From: Ovis canadensis
Lineage: Eukaryota; Chordata; Mammalia; Artiodactyla; Bovidae
DNA length: 64,000 nt
Direction: 5' to 3'
NCBI RefSeq assembly: GCF_042477335.2
Contig: NC_091257.1
Span: 44,176,501-44,240,500 of the forward strand
The notes under the pieces were generated by a model, which made no database searches, was not told the DNA's origin, and was given only the letters and a program-made list of their open reading frames with translations. Position numbers and translations under genes: made by a program. Position 1 is the first letter of the stretch. Each line of letters starts with the position of its first letter. Of the stretch, positions 59,411 through 64,000 are shown one piece after another.

Positions 59411-59541
59411 GCGACTGGAAAACAGTTGATATGTTTGGATTTAGTTCTCCTGTGTCATGTTTTCTGTTCTATTTTTCGGTCATCCATTTCCTCTTTACTG
59501 CTGCCTTTTAGGTAATAGGATCATTTCTAAGTATTCCATTT

Positions 59542-60518
59542 TTATCTATTATGATTTTGACTGGTATCTGTTAGTATAGATTTTTTAGTGGTTGCTCTAG
59601 AATGAAGTAAGCCTTTTCTTTTTTCAACTACTATACTCTCCCCTGTTGCCAACTTCTCATATAAATACTGTAAATGTTCTTGTTTAGGAAGCTCAGCTTC
59701 TGGAGTGCAGGGAATTTCAAAATCAGAGGAGCTTTGTGAATCCGCACTGCTGCTAAGAGTCAATGGCCTTTTCTCCTGAAGCATCTGTTTCCCACTGCTT
59801 AGAGTGGTGGTTTCTCCAGCACTAGGAAGTATATTTACATCCTGATCTCTGCTTTTGAAATCCGAATAAGTGTCCTTTAGGCAAAGTACATTTTGTTCTG
59901 GCTGAGGGGCAGGAATATTCTCTTTGATTCCTGGCCTATAGACCCCTTTGTTCAAAGAGGTAACATCCGCACTGTTTCTGTCCTGGGAAGATAACAAAAC
60001 AGTGTCCGATTGGCTGTCCCAGCCTTGACTTCCTTGTTCTGATATGTGTGTTGACTGAGAGGAGGCCTGGGAAGAAATGTGCGTTGACTCCCCATCAGAA
60101 TCGCTGAAAAGCTTAGGGGACTGGGAGCCCCCTGCCTCTGTGGAAGACGGGAGGTTTTCCAAACAGTCGTCTGTGCCTTCGTCATCTCTTTTAAAGAACA
60201 CCTCCCACTGCGGTACTTCCCCATCGGCCTTCTGCTGGGGCTGGAAGACAGGACCCGTGTCTCCTTGAGCTGATCCTAGGATTTCTGATTCTTCATTTTC
60301 ACTGTTGGATTCCTCGCAATCTATAAAGTTTGCCCAGAGGACTGTTGGCATACTCTCTGCTTTGAAGCATCCTGTGCTTTCTCTCCATTTCTCAGGCTGG
60401 TTTTGTGATATAGTAGGTGTGGGAAATACCTCAGGGTGAAGAGTCTTGTGGTTTGGAACCTTGTGCCTTAAAGGTGCCGGCAGAAGATCATCGAAGAGAC
60501 CATCGTCCTCTTCCTCCT
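59542..60518 (-). CDS. DCLRE1C: DCLRE1C terminal coding exon
   Basis: Acceptor TGTCTCACAG then AGGAGGAAGAGGAC. Starts [20 protein letters not shown] and ends in TAA. The open frame continues upstream to 60570, but that stretch is intron; its ATG is not the start. The disordered, Ser/Glu-rich tail includes the ligase IV motif and the SQ cluster. Confidence 0.94.
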
Positions 60519-63500
60519 CTGTGAGACAGACAGAACAGGTGTGTTGGTGACAGAATGCAGAAGGAACCAATTCATGCTTTTAATCAAAAATCCAATTTAC
60601 AGCACTTGGCTGCATTTTTAAGTTCACAGAATTGCAAATAATGGGAATTCACTCTTCTTCCTGGAGAAGTTAAAAGGCCGCTTATTATCCTGAACGATTT
60701 GACCTGACTACCAGCCTTCAGCTTGTCATAAAGCCAGGCAGTGAGTTGAGACTAGAGACCTGCACTCCCCAAATAAGACCACAGAGTCTTAATCAGTGGT
60801 TCTTATCTGGAGAGCTTTTTAAATAAAATAGCTTTCTACGTTTCATTTCAGACCTACTCAGTCCCTGAAAGTAGGACCGAATAATTTATTTTCTAAGTTC
60901 TACAGCTGATTCTTTACATCATTTCAGCTTTGAAACCATCTACACTAGGAGAGAGATTTGCAGACTCTTTGTGCTCTGCAGCCAGTAGATGTTCAGTGCA
61001 TTGGCTGATTTAATAAAAAGACAGTTTTTTAAAGTTTTCCTTCTGTGAACATTTTTTGATATCCGTTAATAATTCATGCATGTTACAGGCTAAATGTCTG
61101 TGGTCCTTTCAGAATTCTTTATTTCTGACTCCACAATGGTGTTTGGAGGTGGGACCTTTAGAAGATAATTAGCTTATGGTCGGGAAGGGGAGGCAACACA
61201 TACAATGGGATTAGTGTCTTTGTGAAGAGAGGAAGCAGATTTCTCACTTTCTCCAGGCCCATGCACAAAGGAAAGGCCATGTGTGTGCACAGTGAGAAAG
61301 TGGTACAACCCAGGAAGTGGGCCCCCACCAAGACCCAGACCTGCCAGCACCTTGATCCTGCCATCGCAGCAGCCCCCAGGACCGTGAGTAGCACCCAGTG
61401 TCTGCTCGTTGCCATGCAGCCTGTGCCAAGTGCACAAGGCCATGAGAGACGTGGAGGGGGCAGGGGGAACAGGAGACTTTAACCAAAATACCGAGTAAGC
61501 CACGTCTGGTGTCATGTTACTGTCTCAAGCATGCTGCACTGGCCTGAAGTGAGCCCTGTCCACGTACATCCTGCAAATGAGGAAATCTTACATAAAGAAT
61601 GAACTCTACATAAGTTAAAATGACATGGCATGGAATTAAGGAAGGGGAAACAAATATTTTCCTGCCCTCTGATGGTACCTGAGCTTGAAGAATGAAATGG
61701 AATGCTCATGAGACTGCTTACTGGATAGGGTAACTTACTATTCTAGTGGTGAAGCTGGTATTAAGAAGCAGGTAATTATAAGTTAACTATTTCCCCAGTG
61801 ACAAAGGGTATAGCTTAAAACTACATTTTTTAAAGCTGCTTTAACGGGGAAGGGAGGTATAGGAACCATCATCAAGCTTCCCATCTTACCACTGAGGAGA
61901 CAGGCCTGGAGAAGATGTGTGACAACGCAAAGGTCAAGAAACCAGAAAGGCCGATTAAGGGAGGAAACCCAGCTCTTAAAGTCCAGGGTTCTGTTACAAC
62001 TGACAATTGTTCAAACAACCAACTGTTTATCTTCTCATCTTCTAAAGGACTTACGGTGACTTAAAGATGTCTAGCTGCTGTATCTGTAGTCATCCTAATG
62101 TCCAAGTTATGGCTTCGTTTTAAGCCAGGGATTAACACGTTTGTTATAGCTCCTTCACAATGTGCCAAAGTTACCTTTCTGTGGAATGTGTTTGTATCAC
62201 CTCTAAAGCGGGACAGCTTCATGTTCTTCTGAATCAGTGACTATAATAGTATCATGGTATGTTTCAACTCTAAAAATAATCTGTCAGAACATTTTCACAT
62301 TAACTCACCTGTATGTGTCTGAAAAAAAGTAAAATTTCTATGCCATTAGAAGTTTATTTTCATATTATTCTATGCTACGACAATATAAATACTGTAATAT
62401 CTACAATTCAATTTAACCCAATAATAATAGAGCTGTGAAATAGACTTAACATATAATGTTCATCACAATATTTATAAAATGGAAAAGTTCAAAATAAATG
62501 TACAATGACAAAGATCAAATATACCATTATGTAGTTACGGCATCCAATAGGTGTGTAGAAAGGTGAGAAAATAAAACCTATAATAAGGAAAAGTCAAAAT
62601 TGACCCAGAAATGGTAAAATATGATAGTAAATCCTCATGATCTTGGATTAAGCAATAGTTTTTCTTAGATATGACACCAAAAGCAAAAGCTATAAAAGGA
62701 ATTAGATAAATTGGACTTCATCAACAGTTAAGTTTTTATACTTCAGAAGACACCACAAAGACAGCTTTCCCCAGACCATAGCACCCTGAAAAGCAGCCTT
62801 GCAGGGAAACCCATATCCATGACGTCAGAGTCATTCTTCCTACCTGAGTCTAGGTGGATTGTTCTAGTTCTCTTCAGTTTTCCAAGAGGTTTGTACTTGG
62901 GCTCAGTACTTTGGGAAGATCGGCATAAAGGCTTTAAGCTGAAATAATATGAGCATTTTATTTTTCCTGTTGGAAAAGCTGCTGGAATGTGTTATAGAGG
63001 TTATGAAAACCTGACTATGGCGGGGGAAGCCACTACTGTTAAAAGCAGAAAAGCAATGTTTAATAATCAAAAATCACTTTCCTATAACAAAGTGGTAAAT
63101 ACAAGCATTTGAACAACCTAGTAGACCTCATCTAATTGTAGGACTGGGGAGAGCAAAACTGTTCTTGCACTGCAGAAAAACAGGTCCTTAGCCTACTAAC
63201 TAGTAACTAACAGAGGAACACCTTCTGGCATTCAGGGAATTTCAGTATCGCAGCAGCTTCCTTCTGCCAGATTGCCAGAAGCCTTTAGGATTATGTAGAA
63301 TACACTTGGTTGAAGAAAGCCAGTGTGCCCCTAACCAGCCTGTTTCACACCCTTGCTCCCACTTTCAGCCCAAGACTATTCTCTAGGTCCATCCCATTCA
63401 ACAACATAAATGCCACAGGTAGCCCACTCACATTTCTTTAACTTTATCCATAGTTGTGCCCAACGGGATGACATTTGGATAGACATTCACAGGACAGATG

Positions 63501-63520
63501 TAGCTCAAGAAATCTTTAAT
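59542..63520 (-). CDS. DCLRE1C: DCLRE1C (Artemis), C-terminal three coding exons
   Basis: Endonuclease activated by DNA-PKcs; opens coding-end hairpins in V(D)J recombination and trims ends in non-homologous end joining, in the nucleus. Coding exons on the minus strand are 63520-63432, 62938-62844 and 60518-59542. Junctions are GT-AG and phases agree, giving 386 aa. Only the non-catalytic C-terminal region and the end of the beta-CASP part are here ([19 protein letters not shown]); the metallo-beta-lactamase core lies beyond 64000. Landmarks: PLRHKVPN (DNA-PKcs contact region in human), [12 protein letters not shown] (the known DNA ligase IV-binding motif), and six SQ dipeptides in about 50 residues, possible DNA-PK/ATM targets. 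The C-terminus diverges after [10 protein letters not shown] and is longer than the human end I recall. It is convergent with SUV39H2. Confidence 0.94.
61085..61400 (+). repeat. MaLR (MST/MLT1-type) solitary LTR relic
   Basis: GGTGTTTGGAGGTGGGACCT, TGGGATTAGTGTCTTTGTGA, AAAGGCCATGTGTGTGCACA and CACCTTGATCCTGCCATCG follow the order of a MaLR LTR. No internal viral genes are present. Confidence 0.7.
62550..62770 (+). repeat. L1 LINE ORF2 3' fragment
   Basis: ATATGACACCAAAAGCAAAA and ATAAATTGGACTTCATCAAC are conserved L1 ORF2 blocks. Broken and short. Confidence 0.75.
62844..62938 (-). CDS. DCLRE1C: DCLRE1C penultimate coding exon
   Basis: Acceptor TATTATTTCAG, donor GTAGGA. Encodes [20 protein letters not shown] then [11 protein letters not shown], ending in phase 1. 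Confidence 0.95.
62939..63431. other. DCLRE1C intron
   Basis: No repeat, exon or other feature recognised. Ends cleanly at splice sites on both sides. Confidence 0.55.
63432..63520 (-). CDS. DCLRE1C: DCLRE1C antepenultimate coding exon
   Basis: Acceptor CTTCTTCCAG, donor GTGAGT. Encodes [20 protein letters not shown] then GTTMDKVKE, the end of the beta-CASP-type fold; ends in phase 2 (AT|C Ile). Confidence 0.95.
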
Positions 63521-64000
63521 CTGGAAGAAGGAAAACAAAATGCATCAATTATCTCTCCCATGAAAACCCTGGGTGTTAAAGAAGAGCAAAGCGAGGAGAA
63601 GCTGAGGTCTCTCGAGAGACCTCCCAACATCGGCTGCACTTGAGGTGTGTCCAGGACCTTTCAAGAAGAGATGCACAAGGTGCAGGCCCTATCCCCAAAG
63701 ATCCCCTAACACCGAGCTGCAGTGGGGCCTGGGAAGCAGTGATTCTGGTTGCCAGTAAGGTGTGAGTTTAACTAATGACTGGGATTCAGAGATTCTGTCC
63801 TCCATACGACATTAATTTCCTTACCCATAGTGATTCATTAGGTCACTCACCCATAGTAAATACCTCTCCTTCCAGGAAGTTGGGATTTAGCTGAGTATTT
63901 AATATGCACAAGGAAACAAGGTCTTCAAACTGCATTCCTTTCCTCTGATGTGTAATGTTAGCAATACACCAAGAGGAACTACACCTTTGAGACTGCCTAA
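63521..64000. other. DCLRE1C intron to window edge
   Basis: I find no further DCLRE1C exon on the minus strand before 64000 and no recognisable repeat. Confidence 0.5.

Larger units (their letters stand above)
54488..59541. other. SUV39H2 3' UTR and tail-to-tail gap with DCLRE1C
   Basis: No coding exon. AATAAA at 55471-55476 and 56675-56680 are candidate SUV39H2 poly(A) signals. For DCLRE1C on the minus strand, TTTATT at 58617-58622 (AATAAA in reverse) is a candidate. Two poly(A)/poly(T) runs at 56030-56082 are flanked by AAGTCACAA copies. A MIR at 57415-57660 and a SINE tail at 59315 are listed. The two genes' 3' ends may overlap. Confidence 0.5.
60519..62843. other. DCLRE1C intron
   Basis: Contains a MaLR LTR relic and an L1 fragment (listed). 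The stretches 60600-61080 and 61420-62540 show nothing I can support. Confidence 0.55.

Noticed and set aside
60519-60570. ATG at 60570 (minus) as the start of a separate protein
   Set aside because: It lies in intron before the TCTCACAG acceptor. The real exon begins at 60518 and continues from upstream DCLRE1C exons in matching phase.
61158-61515. Open frames on both strands near 61.2-61.5 kb as genes
   Set aside because: They fall on a MaLR LTR relic within a DCLRE1C intron.
1-64000. CRISPR arrays, operons, riboswitches, phage or plasmid features
   Set aside because: None seen; splice structure and repeat content are those of a ruminant nuclear genome.

Overview
The window is nuclear DNA from a ruminant, most likely a bovid. 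It holds split vertebrate genes with GT-AG introns, one CpG island, and a repeat complement typical of ruminants: 5'-truncated BovB (RTE) LINEs, many Bov-tA/BOV-A2 SINEs, cetartiodactyl tRNA-Glu-type SINEs, mariner palindromic MITEs, and older MIR, L2, L1, MER and Tigger relics. Nothing points to prokaryotic DNA. The gene order HSPA14 > SUV39H2 > < DCLRE1C is the one I know from human 10p13.

Layout. Positions 1-7080 are an HSPA14 intron that contains a small two-exon same-strand gene for a Myb/SANT-like protein (885-2452, probably MSANTD7). From 7081 to 22954 lie the last eleven coding exons of HSPA14, residues 75-509. The joined reading frame is intact and its length matches a 509-aa protein. 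From about 23.1 to 32.8 kb is a repeat-rich intergenic spacer with a deeply nested transposon cluster at 27.4-31.2 kb. A CpG island at about 32.8-33.6 kb holds the SUV39H2 promoter and first exon. SUV39H2 is complete (33079-54487, six coding exons, 410 aa), with a 13-kb second intron full of repeats. From 54488 to 59541 is the SUV39H2 3' UTR and the tail-to-tail gap to DCLRE1C (Artemis). The last three coding exons of DCLRE1C lie on the minus strand at 59542-63520, and the gene continues past the right edge.

Function. HSPA14 is an atypical Hsp70 of the ribosome-associated complex. SUV39H2 writes H3K9 trimethylation in heterochromatin. DCLRE1C is the end-processing nuclease of V(D)J recombination and end joining. 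They are neighbours by synteny and do not form an operon or a shared pathway. All coding joins given here were derived by hand from splice sites, codon phase and remembered family sequence. Repeat family names come from remembered consensus sequences and their ends are accurate to roughly 5-20 bases.

I found no new biological system. The points most worth a second look are an Arg-to-Cys change at residue 261 of the SUV39H2 SET domain, an extended and diverged DCLRE1C C-terminus, a good splice acceptor just upstream of the MSANTD7 start that would keep an HSPA14 fusion frame open, a SUV39H2 upstream ORF overlapping a cell-cycle promoter motif, and a layered transposon nest with a twin-primed BovB.
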